Origin: Ceratodon purpureus
Lineage: Eukaryota; Streptophyta; Bryopsida; Pseudoditrichales; Ditrichaceae
Assembly (NCBI GenBank): GCA_014871385.1
Contig: CM026424.1
Span: forward strand, 5,162,064 to 5,226,063
Direction of reading: 5' to 3'
Length of the DNA stretch: 64,000 nucleotides
The position numbers were made by a program, and so were the translations under genes. This document shows positions 23,701-35,628 of this stretch, in pieces (the stretch's first letter is position 1; each line of letters begins with the position of its first letter). The notes under the pieces are model-generated. The model was not told the DNA's origin, did not search any database, and was given only the letters and a program-made list of their open reading frames with translations.

Positions 23701-25377
23701 CTAATGAAAAGGTAAATTTTTGTGATTATTAAAAAATTAGTCTTAGTACAATGAATTTTATTATCATGACAGTGAACAAAAATTGTAGGAATTTTAATTT
23801 TAATTTATATGTACTAATCAATGGTGATGGAAAATGTGAACAGGACTTTGGTGGAATTCAAAGATCATTTACTGCAGTGGCAAAAATCTGATTTTAATAG
23901 TGCAAAGATTCATGCCATGGTTCATTTTAGTTCATCTATTAAAAGGGCAGGTGTACCTTGGGAGTACAGTTCAAATATGTTTGAACAAAAGCACATTGCA
24001 TTAATGAAAAAGGCGTATAGATCTAGTAACAAAAGAAATGCAGATGAACAAATAGTAAAATACCACTGCAGATTAGAAGCATTAAGGGCGGCCGAAAAAG
24101 ATATTGAAGCTTTGGAGAATCAAGCACATAGCAAAGACACCGCACTTAAAAAGGTGAGAGTTTCAATTCAGTTAAAAATTTAATCTAAATTTATGAGATA
24201 AGAATATGTCATGTGTATTTTTTTATTTATTTTTGTATAAAATGTTTTACTCTTATTGATTTTATAAAAAATAAAAAAACATTTATTGTTATCTAAATTA
24301 TTACATATTTATATAGTTTACGAAGTCTTGAATATGTTGAATATAATGGAGGCTTTGCATTTTAAATTGTAGGAGCAAAAGAAGACAATAATTTATTTAA
24401 ATTATCATTGTGCAGGCCATCAAAGAAGGCGAGAATGTGCTGGCACGGGTGGATTTTAATGTACACAGGTTGTGGCTACGAAATGAAATTCCAAGTTCAA
24501 TTCCTACTGTTATACAGGAAAGAAGATCTTATTCAAAGGCTGTGATACCTAAAAAAGTTCAAATTTTGTTGAAAACACAACCAGAAATTAGTGACCATCT
24601 AATCACAGCTATTGCTACCTATGAAGTAGAGCACAACATAACTATTGGAGAGGTACGTCTAAGTTTACTTCAAAATGCTTCAATTTACAATTTATTGGAA
24701 AACATTTTGGGAAATAAATTAAGTCTATAAGTAATATATATAAATTACCATTATCATTAATCGTATATTAATGTTTGTATATATGAAATATACATAAAAC
24801 TTCTGTTTGCTAATACTATAAATTACAATGAGTATGTGGATTAAAAATGAGTATTAATTATGAAATAATAATTCAGGTTATGAGAGTATGTACAGCAATT
24901 GCTATTCCAGGTGGCCCAAGTGATGAGCACGGTGAGTGGCCAATGTATGCTCGTGCAACACACAAGTTTTTTGATTTGCCTTGGTAGAGGAGTGTAGAAT
25001 TGGACACCACGGAGGTGGTACAATTTTCCAATGTCAAATATGGTGAGATCAGATTATTATTACATTGCACAGGATGTTCTTACATTGAAGCGGATGGATC
25101 ACAAGTAGCAGATCATACTCTTGACCTTGCATTCATCCGTCCCTATTATGAGCTAGAATCTGATGGCACTACCGATATTACTCAGTGCAGAATGCTATCA
25201 TGGAATAGACCGACGAACGACATGCGTAGTACTCATGCTAGTAGTAGCTCCCAATTGCATAACATTTCTAATTATCTATTGGTAGATGTTCAGAAGATCT
25301 TAAAAGTGATTCATGTAGTCCCATATTTTGGAGATGTTGATGTAAACAAGGTTTTCATAAACAAGTGGAAATTTTAA
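20743..25377 (+). mobile_element. Plavaka-like (CACTA superfamily) transposase gene, about 11 exons
   Basis: Exons by eye: 20743-21264, 21385-21588, 21702-about 21895, 22134-22209, 22359-22449, 22659-22862, 23026-23310, 23569-23711, 23844-24153, 24416-24652 and 24877-25377; almost all have GT-AG limits and matching phase. The protein begins with a C2H2 finger (CDMCKMNCKTRSAFREHKKRC, less its last residue). Then come the blocks typical of Plavaka transposases: PLIFYSDQTVLSGNMRVSGY with PLVLTLGNIS, VNPLGVARFVFPLLFAYVCD, HVDILHQSDLGIFKMLVNI, FAGFEHRSVMQ, FEQKHIALMKKAYRSSNKR, and a C-terminal VIHVVPYFGDVDVNKVFINK. The copy is slightly broken. There is an in-frame TAA just before the end of exon 1 (near 21220), a frame change in exon 4 (near 22173), and a TAG near 24986. 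Terminal repeats were not found. Plavaka is best known from basidiomycete fungi. Confidence 0.86.
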
Positions 25378-25900
25378 AATCCTAAAATTTAAAATTCAAC
25401 TTAGATTGTTTTAGTGTATAATTTGCTTATGAAAATATATAAATAAATAAATATGTATATATATCCAACGTCCAACGTACTAGGAAGAATCTACCTGTAG
25501 GATCTAGTACCTAACTTGTACATGTATGTATACGCAAAATTTTAGATTGTAAATCCTCACCATTTGGAAGATTGTAAGGTTTGAATTTGAGAAAAAATTA
25601 TTTTTGGTATTGCCTGGCAGGGACAACGACTTCTTGGAGAGTGAAACAGACAATTTTTAGAGATCATGTGGGTGGAGGCTCTTCTGATTTTCATTTAAAA
25701 ATGAGTTGGGAGTATGCTCCCAAAATTTGAGGAGCATACAGTATACAGAAGTACAGAAAACCCACATTTTTGGTGACGAGGGTCATATTAAATGTCCATA
25801 CACTGGCTCCTTTTGAACACTACAAATGCCAATCTCAATCTTCTAATTTTCAAAATCCCAACGGTGAGAACGTCAATTCGTACTAACAATTTTTTTTCCT
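25378..25900. other. Transposon 3' flank, no gene
   Basis: AT-rich DNA after the transposase stop. It contains a short perfect palindrome (TGGGAG-TATG-CTCCCA, about 25708-25723) followed by GGAGCATAC, which repeats one arm with its spacer inverted. This may lie near the 3' end of the Plavaka-like element, but no terminal motif matching the 5' side was found. Confidence 0.35.
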
Positions 25901-26704
25901 AAACCCTAAATCCACTAAAAAAATAAATCCAAAAGAGATATGATTTTCACAACATATTATGAAACGACTTTGTTGATTTATTTATTTATACTCAATGTGG
26001 CTATGATTTATTTATTTATTTTTATTGCTAAAAGGGCCACGCAATGACTTCTTTGTTTTTGCAAGAAGGGCCTCAAAATGGCTTTATTGTTGAACGATTT
26101 ATGTAACGTCTATATAAATTTTATGTAACATCTATAGAATTCTTCCATATTAATTTATGTAACACGCCCATGATTCTTCCAAGTGAAATCGTAAGTAACA
26201 TCTATGTAAACCTTGTACAAATCTTATTCAAAACTTATTTTGGATTATGCTGCGATAACATGTAACTTTTTTATGCATGATATGTACATGTGCATTCATT
26301 ACATTTTAATACAATCAACATAAAGATCATGTTTCTTCAAGATTATGCAAACCAATCAAAATTGTTATATGATATTTTCATTTGAACGATTTATGTAAAT
26401 GTCATATAAAGTATACAAGCAAAAGTTTGCATTAAGAACATGTGCAAAGGCCATTTATAATTTCTACACAAAAAAATTATACTTTTTATATAAGAGTTAC
26501 ATATTCTTTCCAATCATGAAATATTTGTAACATTTACATGATTTGGGTGTAGATTGCACATTTCTAAATAGTATATGCAAATCACAATGGAGATTTTATG
26601 TAGATGTTACATGGTCAGTATATTGTTTTGCTGTAAATGTCACAACTTGTAACATCTACATGATTTCCATGGTGCAAGTTACACTTCAACATTTTTGAGA
26701 TGGC
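25900..26704 (-). repeat. Interspersed repeat, copy 2 (GTTACA/TGTAAC-rich)
   Basis: This is the second copy of the family seen at 14161, in the opposite direction. The shared 21-bp terminus is at 26684-26704. Inward it repeats words such as TGTAACATCTACATGATT and ATGTAAATGTTACA. It ends sharply where GC-rich DNA upstream of Lhca1 begins, so the Lhca1 promoter directly abuts this element. The inner limit at about 25900 is approximate. Confidence 0.6.
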
Positions 26705-27035
26705 AGGGCCCCGACGGATGCTGGCAGGGAGGGGGGAGCAGAGCAACGACAGAAACTGGGGAAGGGGGAGCCTGGGCTGCGGGGGGGGGGGGGGGTGTCT
26801 GCGGGGCCGGGACTCAATCCGGAGGCGGCCAATGGGAGAAAGTGGGGGCGATTCCCGGCCTCTTATCCCACTCTCCACCACCCGCCAGGATAATAGCCCC
26901 GCCAGGATCCCTCCGACTTAGTGCAGCGCCCCCGACTCGCTCCCCGCATTCCGATCCATCCTGCCACCCACACCCACACTCACTCACATTGCCCCGGACC
27001 CAACCCCCCCTCTCGCACCCCCTCTCGGATCCAGC
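26705..27035 (+). promoter_or_regulatory. Lhca1 upstream region
   Basis: GC-rich DNA between the transposon end and the Lhca1 ATG. It holds a run of 14 G (about 26781-26794), a CCAAT box (GCCAATGG near 26828) and a TTATCCC at about 26864, which read on the other strand is GGGATAA, an I-box-like light-response motif. A second GGATAATAG occurs near 26887. No TATA box is clear. Light control is what one expects for this gene family, and is inferred. Confidence 0.45.
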
Positions 27036-28461
27036 ATGGCCTCCGCCATGGCCACTGCCGCTGCCCAGGTGAGCCGCGTGGTCACGGGCGTCGCCCCCGC
27101 TTCTTCGCACAAGTCCAGCTTCTTCGCCGGCTCCACCTCCGTCTCCATGCTGGGCTGCAGCAATGGCAGCCGTGTGTGCATGGCCGAGTGGCTGCCGGGC
27201 AACCCCCGCCCCGCCTACCTCGACGGCTCCGCCCCCGGGTAAGTCACTCTCCCCCTCTCTGCACTTCCTGCCTTCCTGCCTGTGAGTTCCCGTCCTGCAG
27301 AATTGCCGTCATGGATTCCACGCCCGCCCCATGGCATGTCAGCTGTGGTGCGAGGGCACTCGGGCTGTGCCTGCACTGTGAGGCCTCTAGACCCGCTATT
27401 GAATTCCGCACTCCATGCCCGCATGGGCTCGGCATTTGCCACCGTGCGTCGACGAGCCCGCGTCGGCTGCCGGATCGGTATGTCATGATACGCCGGAGCG
27501 GGATTAGGTCATAGAATCTCTCATGCTCGCTTGGAGCGCGTGGCATTGCACGGCGCGACGCCTCGTTCCATTCTGTGTACCTGCCGGGTGATTCGTCCAG
27601 ATCTTATCGGTGAAGGAGATCGCAAGGATCACATGCTGCCGGTGCTGCAATGTGCGCCTGATTTCTGCGGCGGTACGCAGGAGGTGTACGATGGAACTAG
27701 GTCGAGGTCCTTAACGTGACTATGCTGGGCCTGCCTCCTGAGCACGCGGCAGTGTGGAATTCGCCTGACCAGAGACGCGTCATGTGTGCAGAGATTTCGG
27801 CTTCGACCCGTTGGGTTTGGGAGAGGTGCCTGAGAACTTGGAGCGGTTCAAGGAGTCGGAGCTCATCCACGCTCGCTGGGCCATGCTCGCCGTTGTGAGT
27901 GGCCTTCGATGACCTGTGTCGACCCAATTTTTGATTCTGAATCGACTTGCGCCGGTTTCCGTAGCATGATGAGTGTTTGGGATCGTGGACTGCGGAGTTC
28001 TGACTTGGATTGAGTGTTTTGTGCAGCCCGGAGTGTTGATCCCGGAGGCCCTCGGATATGGCAACTGGGTGTCGGCACAGAAGTGGGCCGCCACCCCCGG
28101 TGGCCAGGCCACTTACTTGGGCAATGCAGTGCCGTGGGGTAACCTACCCATCATCCTGGCCGTGGAGTTCCTGGCCCTTGCCTTCGCAGAGTCGCAGAGG
28201 AACGGTGAGGCCGACGCCGAGAAGAGGAAGTACCCAGGCGGTCCCTTCGACCCATTGGGCTTCTCCAAGGGCGCTAACCTCGAGGAGCTGAAGCTGAAGG
28301 AGATCAAGAACGGTCGTCTGGCCCTGGTCGCCTTCTTGGGCTTCGTCGTGCAAGCCATCGCGTACCCTGGAACCGGGCCGCTGGAGAACCTGAAGACCCA
28401 CCTGGCCGACCCATGGCACCAAACCATCGCACAGGTGCTGATCCCCCGATCAGTGGTGTAG
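27036..28461 (+). CDS. LHCA1: Photosystem I light-harvesting chlorophyll a/b protein, Lhca1 type
   Basis: Three exons: 27036-27238, 27792-27894 and 28027-28461; GT-AG introns of 553 and 132 bp; product 246 residues. The first 45 or so residues are a Ser/Ala-rich chloroplast transit peptide. The mature part starts near [20 protein letters not shown]. Membrane helix 1 carries [20 protein letters not shown] (chlorophyll ligands Glu and His, the Arg partner). Helix 2 is [19 protein letters not shown]. Helix 3 is [19 protein letters not shown] with the ENGR-type motif, followed by [20 protein letters not shown]. The [19 protein letters not shown] stretch and the LADPWH ending match Lhca1 rather than Lhca2-4. 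The protein binds chlorophyll a/b and carotenoids in the PSI antenna belt. The ATG at 27036 is preferred because it gives a complete transit peptide. Codons are strongly GC-rich, unlike the surrounding DNA. Confidence 0.96.
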
Positions 28462-30089
28462 ATGCTAAACTCGTCGAGTCTTCATTGCGTAGTTGCTGCC
28501 GTGGTAGTCGGAGAGATGATTTTGCTTCCCCCAGGTGTGGTGGTTGACATATGCACGCCATTGTAATATCATGAGGCTGCTCAATTCGCTGACCTCCCTT
28601 GTACACAAGACAAGCTTTTGCACAGAATCTATATTCGGCCCTTATCCGGAATGACAGTTTGTTTGGAGATTTATAGAATAACAGTCCTTGCGCAGGCGAT
28701 GCCCAGTGACAAGTGTGACCCTGGCTTCCTTACGTCAGGTCGTCGTCCAGAAGGAATCGACATGAATCGCGATTGAAATCAGTTCACAGTAGTCAAGCTC
28801 CGGCACATGTTAGGCAAGGGGAATGGGCATGCGATGACGGTCATGTGGGACTGGTGTTAGAATAATTCGGATCACTGCATAATTTATACACTAAACTGTT
28901 TTTCGAGGTGGAATATGCTGACACGCTTAATATATTTTAGGAAGTGAAGAAAAATGAATTGATAATTCAAATGGCTGGAAGCGGTGTCTCAATACACATG
29001 AATGCAATGTCGTTGACATGAATAAATCAATCGTGATGATCGTAGACAGAATCCGCAGTGAAGATATAACTGAATGTGAATCATCTGTCTGACACTGAAC
29101 ATACGCATTTCACACAATCATAATGATGCGGAGAGGAAAAAGAAAATGAAAAGAACGTAAACGTTTCGACCATTCCGTATAGAAAATTGTCAGACACTTG
29201 TTTACACACTCTCCACAGTTTCCCACTTGAAATGACACAAAGTTTGTACACAGTCAGCGTTGACGGTACTGCGAACTCAAACGGCTGTAAACCAAATCTT
29301 TTCTTGAAGCGCAGCAGCAGCGAATTGTCATGTCCAGGAGAAAAAAATTGCCACTGTTCAACATATACTACGCACGCGTTCATAACTTGTCCAACACTTG
29401 CGCGGTTTGTATGTATTTGAAATCTGCCGTCAGGTTTCAATGAGAGAACCAGTTACCAAAGCCTTCTGGTAGATACCATTACCTTCGGTCGTGGTCAGGA
29501 TTATGTTCCAAGTACGCCCATCTTCCAGTTCAGAAGGTATTCTCTGACTGTTACTCGAGAGGCATATAAGCCCACGTTAGAAAACCCCCGTGAACTGCTA
29601 TGGCGAATTGCGATAGCCTTATGAAATATTTTCTCCGCACTCGATCGCTTGGTTTCAAACCCCCATCGCCAAAAGTCATCTTGTTGACATTAGGCAATCC
29701 CTTTCTTATGCTTGGACGCGTGACTCTGTAAGCGTCGGATCGGAGCTTCCAAAGCTTCCCCTGTTGTCATCGTTGTAAATCTAGGTCGCTTTAATCACAG
29801 ATCTGGGCTTAGAAGGATTATCCTTGGGTCCTTATGAACTAACTTGTAGCACGTATAGCCAGTACTGACAACCAGAGGTTCTCTATGCTCCTCAGTTTGC
29901 GCTGGGCATCGAAGATGACATATTGCCAATGTGCTATTTGTCCGCTCTCGTCTCACTAGTCGCAAACTGTTGGGTGAGGCCCAAATCAACTAATGTCCAC
30001 CACCTCACCACCTCTAGAGATGAGTTCATCTTGCGGGATTGGAGATTTCCAAACACGACCAAACAAAGCAATCTTATCTCCGACTAAGT
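28462..30089. other. Intergenic DNA between Lhca1 and the receptor kinase
   Basis: The two genes converge here, so both 3' UTRs lie in this stretch. AATATCATG near 28565 and AGAATAACAG near 28675 are AT-rich signals after the Lhca1 stop. Open frames of up to 119 codons (29081-29440) match nothing I know and have no neighbour support. I see no RNA gene or mobile element. Confidence 0.45.
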
Positions 30090-33000
30090 TCACCTTTCGG
30101 AATCAGGTGAATCGCACACCTGCTCACTTGACCGAGGAAGCTTCCTCAACATCTCCACGATGGCTTTCATCGTCGGTCGATCGGCTGGATTCTCCATTGT
30201 GCATAGCAAGGCGATCTGTTGCACTCGGAGCATTTCATCTTTGTCAGCCAAATTCGTCGAGCGCAGAAGCCAGGGGTCAAGGACAGATTCACTCATTTGG
30301 CCCTCGTTTTCTTGCACCCTCGTCCGGACCCACTCAGCAACGTGCATGATGTCACCAAAACATGGGTCCACTGGCTGCTTCCCAGTTAACAGCTCCAGCA
30401 ACAGCACGCCATAGGAATACACATCCAGCTTCGGCGTTACCTTCGCTCCATACCCAGCCTCTGCAAAACGGAATAACAACAATTTACGTTTTTACATTTA
30501 CATACAATGGTAAGAAAGAGTACCGAACGCAAATAGAAGATAGGACGCATACGTTCCTTGCACTCTTCAAGGTAAAACATACCATTATTAACAAACAGAA
30601 AATGTCATAAAAGCAACCTAAATGACTTGGTGACGCAGGAGACTCACCGGGGGCAATATAGCCACAAGTTCCCGACACAACTAACGTTGAAGTAATGCTA
30701 GCATCCTGGGGCTGCATCTCGAGCACCTTAGCGATGCCAAAATCTGAGATACGGGGCTCTAAATCATCGTTTAGAAGCACATTACTGGCCTTTATATCTC
30801 TATGAACTATCTGTGGACTGTAATCATGGTGAAGATACGCTAATCCATGCGCTACACCTTCTGCAATACGAAGCCTTAACTTCCAGTTCAGGGCTAGACC
30901 CACTTCCTTGTGATGTAACGCCGCATGAAGGTCCCCATTGGGTACATAATCGTACAAAAGAAGTCCTACCTCTCCCCATTTACAAAACCCTAGTAACTTT
31001 ACGAGGTTTCGGTGCTTGGCGTTCCCTATGGTCTCTATCTCTCTCCAAAAACTTTTATGAACTACACTATTCTCATCCAGGGATTCTATCTTCTTCACCA
31101 CGATGGGTGTACCGGATGCCAACGTGGCCTTGTACACTATCCCATGACCACCTCTTCCAATAATAAAACGATCACTCAAATTTCGTGTCACTGTCATTAT
31201 CTCTTCAAACGTGACAACGAAGCCAGGCGAGCTCATGAGCTCAACTGCAGACTCCAACGGCGCTGGCTCTACGTCCTTCCTTCCAGCCTGCCAGCAATGC
31301 CAGCAACACCAGAAAAGGCAGACCAGAAGCAAGAGTAATACCAGTGTACAACCAAGTATTATGCCCAATATTACCCCCACGGTGAGCTTCTTTCCTCCTG
31401 AAGAACTCGTAGGTGTAATTGAGCTCGAGATGACGCATTGAGGTTGAGTAGTGGTGGTGTACTGAAGGCACAAACCTGGGTTACCCTCAAAAGCACTTGG
31501 ATTGCTACCGAGGAGCTTAGCCCAACTGGAAGGCAGTAAGCCTATTAGATGGTTGTATGAAATGTTCACCCAAAGAAGGGAGACCAATCCCCCAAGTTCA
31601 CCTGGCACTTCGCCTGTGAGGGCGTTATGTGAGAGGTCGAGAATCTCGAGCTGATCTAGCTTCCCCAGCTCTGATGGGATTGAACCGGTGTATCCCCCGT
31701 AGCTCAAGTTGAGATTCTTCAGTGTGGAAATTGTCCCGATTTCTGCTGAAACGGGTGCATTCCAAGGATTCTGCGCAAGGTTAAGTTCCTCTAAGTTGCT
31801 CCAGGACTCATACATGTTAGGATCCACCGTCCCTGTGAAATTGTTGCCTTGGAGGTATAAATTCCGCAGTCTAGAAATGTTGGCAAGTCCAACAGGAATG
31901 GCTCCACTCAGGGAATTGAAGCTGAGGTCTAAACGAAACAACTTCACACAGCTTCCGATGGTGGCTGGCATCTCACCTGTGAAATTGTTCATCGACAAGT
32001 CCAAGCTCTCCAGATTCCGTAACTCGGTGAACACCAGCGAGGAAAGATCACCTGTCAGAGCATTCTCACTAAGAGCCAAGTTGCTAAGATGGCTATAAGA
32101 TCCCAAGCCCTTTGGTAGTGGACCCTCCAGTTGATTCCTTGAAAGGTCCAGAAACTCAAGCAACGAGTTTCTCCCGAATTTTTCCGGAACCTTCGTAAAC
32201 AGGTTGTCTGAAGCGCGGAACCGAACCAAGGTTGGGCACGAAGCAAGAGATGAAGGCACGGGGCCTTCAAACTTATTCAGATAAATATCCACGAAGTCCA
32301 AAGTCCCACCTTTGCACAATCCCTCCGGCAAGGTCCCACTGAAGGAGTTGTTCCGTAACACAAGAGTGGTCAGATTGCTTAACATTCCCAGATCGGCAGG
32401 AAGAGGTCCAGACATGTAATTATCAAACAAGTAAATGTCAGTCAAAGTTGTAATCTTGGAGATTCCAGGTGGGACACTTCCAGTAAGGCTGTTGCTATTC
32501 AACACAAGCTCCGTCAGGTTCTTCAGATTCCCAATCTCCTCTGGAACTGGGCCTGAAAAGTTGTTGTAACTTATTCGCAAGCTAACCAAATCCGTCAACT
32601 TCCCAATTTCCGAAGGAATAGGACCCGAGAACATGTTGTTGGCCAAGTACAGGCTTTTAAGTTCTGTGCAGTTGAAAAGCTCCACCGGGAGAGGCCCCGA
32701 CATGGTGTTGTTGTGCACATCCAGCTCCATGAGATCCACCAATTTCCCAAACGACCCAGGGATGGAGCCGGTGAGATAATTCAGATACAAAATACATACC
32801 TCGAGGGATTTGCAATCTCCAAGCTCCGCTGGAATTGGTCCCTCCAGTTTGTTCGAGTATAAGTGAAGCTCGAGCATGTTCTGCAATTGCCCTAATTCTG
32901 GAGGTATGCCGCCAATGAGATTATTCGTAGACAGGTACAGCTTCTCCACCATAGCCAAGTTGCCAAGCTCGGCGGGGATGGTTCCCGTAAAGTTGTTGTC

Positions 33001-33957
33001 TCGGAGATCTAGAGTGTTAAGATTCGCTAACTTGCCGAGCGCTTTGGGAATCGTGCCGCCGAGACTGGACGCTCCGTTGCTCTGGTTGTTGAGGAGGAGA
33101 GACACCATAGAGGTGGCATTTCCCAAGGACGTTGGCAATGTGCCGCTAAAGTAGTTGTTCTGCATCCAGATATCGCCTATGGCTGGCAGCTTGGACAGCT
33201 CTTCTAACCCTAACAATTCCATTGAAACCGATTAGGTGTACATCGATCATTGCCTGGAAAGCTCACAATAAAGTGTTTTAGATAGCCAATTGGGAAAAGA
33301 GGTGATGGCCATACCTGCGGTGATGTCACCGGTGAGGTGATTGTCGTTGACGTAAAACCATTGAAGATTCACATTCTGGAAAATCATTGGCGGCACCCCA
33401 CCCGTGAGGCGGTTCTCCCCAACGTCAAATGTGACTAACCTAGGCAGGGCAGCGAAAGCAGGGGGTATTTCGCCATCAAGCATATTTGTCGTGAGCACGA
33501 CGTCCTGCAAGAACTCAAGACTGCCGAGCTCCACCGGAATGTGTCCTGAAAGGGCGTTACTGTCGAGCTGCAGCGTGACGAGACGGGTGCAGTTCCCAAG
33601 CTCGGGAGGGATACTCCCTGACAACGAGTTGTTGGAGAGGATAAGCACCTCCAACAATTTCAGCTTCGACAGACTCGGGGAAATCACGCCCTCCAGCCCT
33701 TGCGAGGATAAATCTATGCCCCGAACGCTACCCCTGCGCGTGCAATTGATGCCGCCCCACGCACACGGGGTTTTGTCCACTCTCCTCCAATTCTTGAGCA
33801 AGCCCGAGTAACGCGACAGCTTCAACTTGCTCTTAAATTCCAACAACGCTTCGCCATCGGGGGTCAAGGCGGCCGATCTCCCGGCGAGCAGCAAGCCTAG
33901 CAGAAGGCTAACAATGGCTATGAAAACCCACCTGAGGCCAAACCGCCTCCTCCCCAT
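30090..33957 (-). CDS. LRR receptor-like protein kinase (PEPR-like, subfamily XI type)
   Basis: Three exons: 33957-33315, about 33209-30648 and 30460-30090; phases agree; 1191 residues. The ATG at 33957 begins a signal peptide (GLRWVFIAIVSLLLGLLLAG). The LRR N-cap DGEALLEFKSKL with a CAWGGINC cysteine pair follows, then about 29 LRRs without an island domain. The membrane segment (VGVILGIILGCTLVLLLLLV) ends in a Trp/Cys-rich CLFWCCWHCW. The kinase has GRGGHGIVYKA, the lysine in IVVKKIE, HRDIKASNVLL (RD type), SDFGIAK and GYIAPEAGYG. Its end, ESVLDPWLLRSTN...ALLCTMENPADRPTM, resembles PEPR-group kinases. Such proteins sense secreted peptides at the plasma membrane; the ligand here is unknown. 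The last intron splits the APE motif (P/E). Exon 2 has two acceptors 6 bp apart (AG/GGTTAG/A), which would add or drop Gly-Leu. Confidence 0.94.
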
Positions 33958-34499
33958 GTTTGCCAAAACATAGAGCAGCACCTAAATCTCCAACTCATTT
34001 GCACGCCGTAAAGGCGCAACCTGTGCTCGCCAACCGACCACCACCACCACCACCTACCAAGGAAATCCTCACAACCGATGACCACGACTGCATCTCACAC
34101 TGATCTAAGTTAGATTATTGTCAGCAGCAATTTCGATCAACAAACCCAACCCGGAAGTGCAAGAACTCCGACCTTGCCTCCAGCTCGCAAGGTAAACCTA
34201 AACCGAATCCAGCTCGTGGTAAAACTTGCACATTCTCAAAGAACCAGCAGCATGGAGTTGCAGTACGAAATCATCGCAGTGATCCGACTGCACCCAAGTC
34301 ACCGCAGTCATCCAGAAAGTGTACGAAAAGAGGGAGAAGCACATCCACGAACGACTGCACTTGTCGCATTGGCGATGATGAATCTCACTCCATCTCGTCA
34401 GTAATGTAACCTACTCACTTAACGGAGTGGCTGTTTTTAAGCAAACTGAATGTTCCTCCAGTGGGACATGATTATCGTATCTAACTACATTCCGCGCTG
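33958..34499. other. Upstream flank of the receptor kinase
   Basis: This is the 5' side of the LRR kinase on the minus strand. A short CCA trinucleotide run lies at about 34047-34063. No intact ORF with family support is seen on either strand. The leader of the kinase transcript probably lies here. Confidence 0.4.
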
Positions 34500-34625
34500 T
34501 CTGCTGCAACCACTGTGGCTCCCCACTCTGCCAATGGCCCGCAAAATCGGCGCTACAGCGCGTGCCCCACGTCCACTTTGTCCCCGCCGCACTATATATA
34601 GCGCCTCTTGCTGCCGCATGCAAGC
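34500..34625. promoter_or_regulatory. Promoter-like island with CCAAT box and palindromic TATA box
   Basis: A GC-rich island contains GCCAATGG (about 34532), CCCCACGTCC (about 34566) and CTATATATAG (about 34593-34602). The TATA motif is its own reverse complement, so it could serve either strand. Toward the left it would lie about 640 bp before the receptor kinase ATG. Toward the right, the CCAAT box stands about 55 bp upstream, the usual order for a plus-strand promoter, but only very short frames follow (ATG at 34695 and 35027). Function is inferred from motif layout only. Confidence 0.42.
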
Positions 34626-34679
34626 ATGCATGAATCCTCGCCCCTACGAAGTCCGGGCCTGGCTCCGCTAAGTTAAGGT

Positions 34680-35584
34680 TGGAGTGCAGGCACAATGGCT
34701 TCAACAGACAAAAGGGCTTTGCGGGACCTCTCTCCCTCTCTCTCTCTCGATATATATATAGAAGTTCTGGCGGATCTGTGATGAATGATGCCGGTGCTGT
34801 CCAAGGGGCGGGGCACCGTAAGTTAGTCTTCGCTTGCAGCCAGAAGCGACCTTTAGGCCTACATTACCACCAAGTTCCAACTGCTCCTCCAGTCCTCTCC
34901 TCTGCCCTGCAAGCCCACTGCCCTGCATCATGACCACCACCAAAGTACTCATCATCGGGCGCGTCTGACATCGTACCGTTTAATTAATACACCTGCGAAA
35001 GCTTCCGCGCAACGAAGCTGCCGATCATGGCAACTGTTCAGGAAGGTGCTGTCTCTCATCACTACACATAAACTCAATCCCTCGTGCCTGTGGAAGTTCG
35101 CCCGATTCAATCGCTTTGGCATATATTTCACGTTTCAATCGCTTTCGTTGCAAATTTCAACATTCGTATCATGGGCTAAGGACCTGAGTCGTTGTCCTTC
35201 ACAGTGGTTTGCATTTTGTAATATAAAGGCCGGTGCACGCTCAGGCCAAAGTCGACCTCGGCCCACCACATTCATGCCGAGAGTTCTAAGTCTTTGATTA
35301 CAAAAATATAGTAAAACACTGGCAGATTGGACCTTTTGACCTAGCGTAAAAGCCCCAAAGCTCTTGACCCATGAGTTACATGTTTCAAAATTTGGATGAT
35401 ATATAAAAAAAAATAAAAAATAAAAAATATTGGTGTCAAAATCCATTGATTTGAATATAATAGGAAAAACAATATTCCTTTAAATTCTAGAATTTATAAT
35501 CTGTGTAGTCAAATTAGAGAGAGTTTTTTATACTTGATCTTACAGTAATCTTCAACAAGATCTTATGGTTGGAAATAAATAAAA

Positions 35585-35628
<44 letters not shown>

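Noticed and set aside
26695-27514. Several overlapping long frames on both strands around the Lhca1 first exon
   Set aside because: High GC makes stops rare here; only the frame from 27036 continues into Lhca1 exon 2 with a proper splice.
29081-29440. 119-codon minus-strand frame between Lhca1 and the receptor kinase
   Set aside because: No start context, domain, splice partner or repeat support.
35587-35627. Run of 41 T as the tail of a SINE or processed pseudogene on the minus strand
   Set aside because: No body with Pol III boxes or spliced host gene sequence, and no flank repeats, could be recognised next to it.
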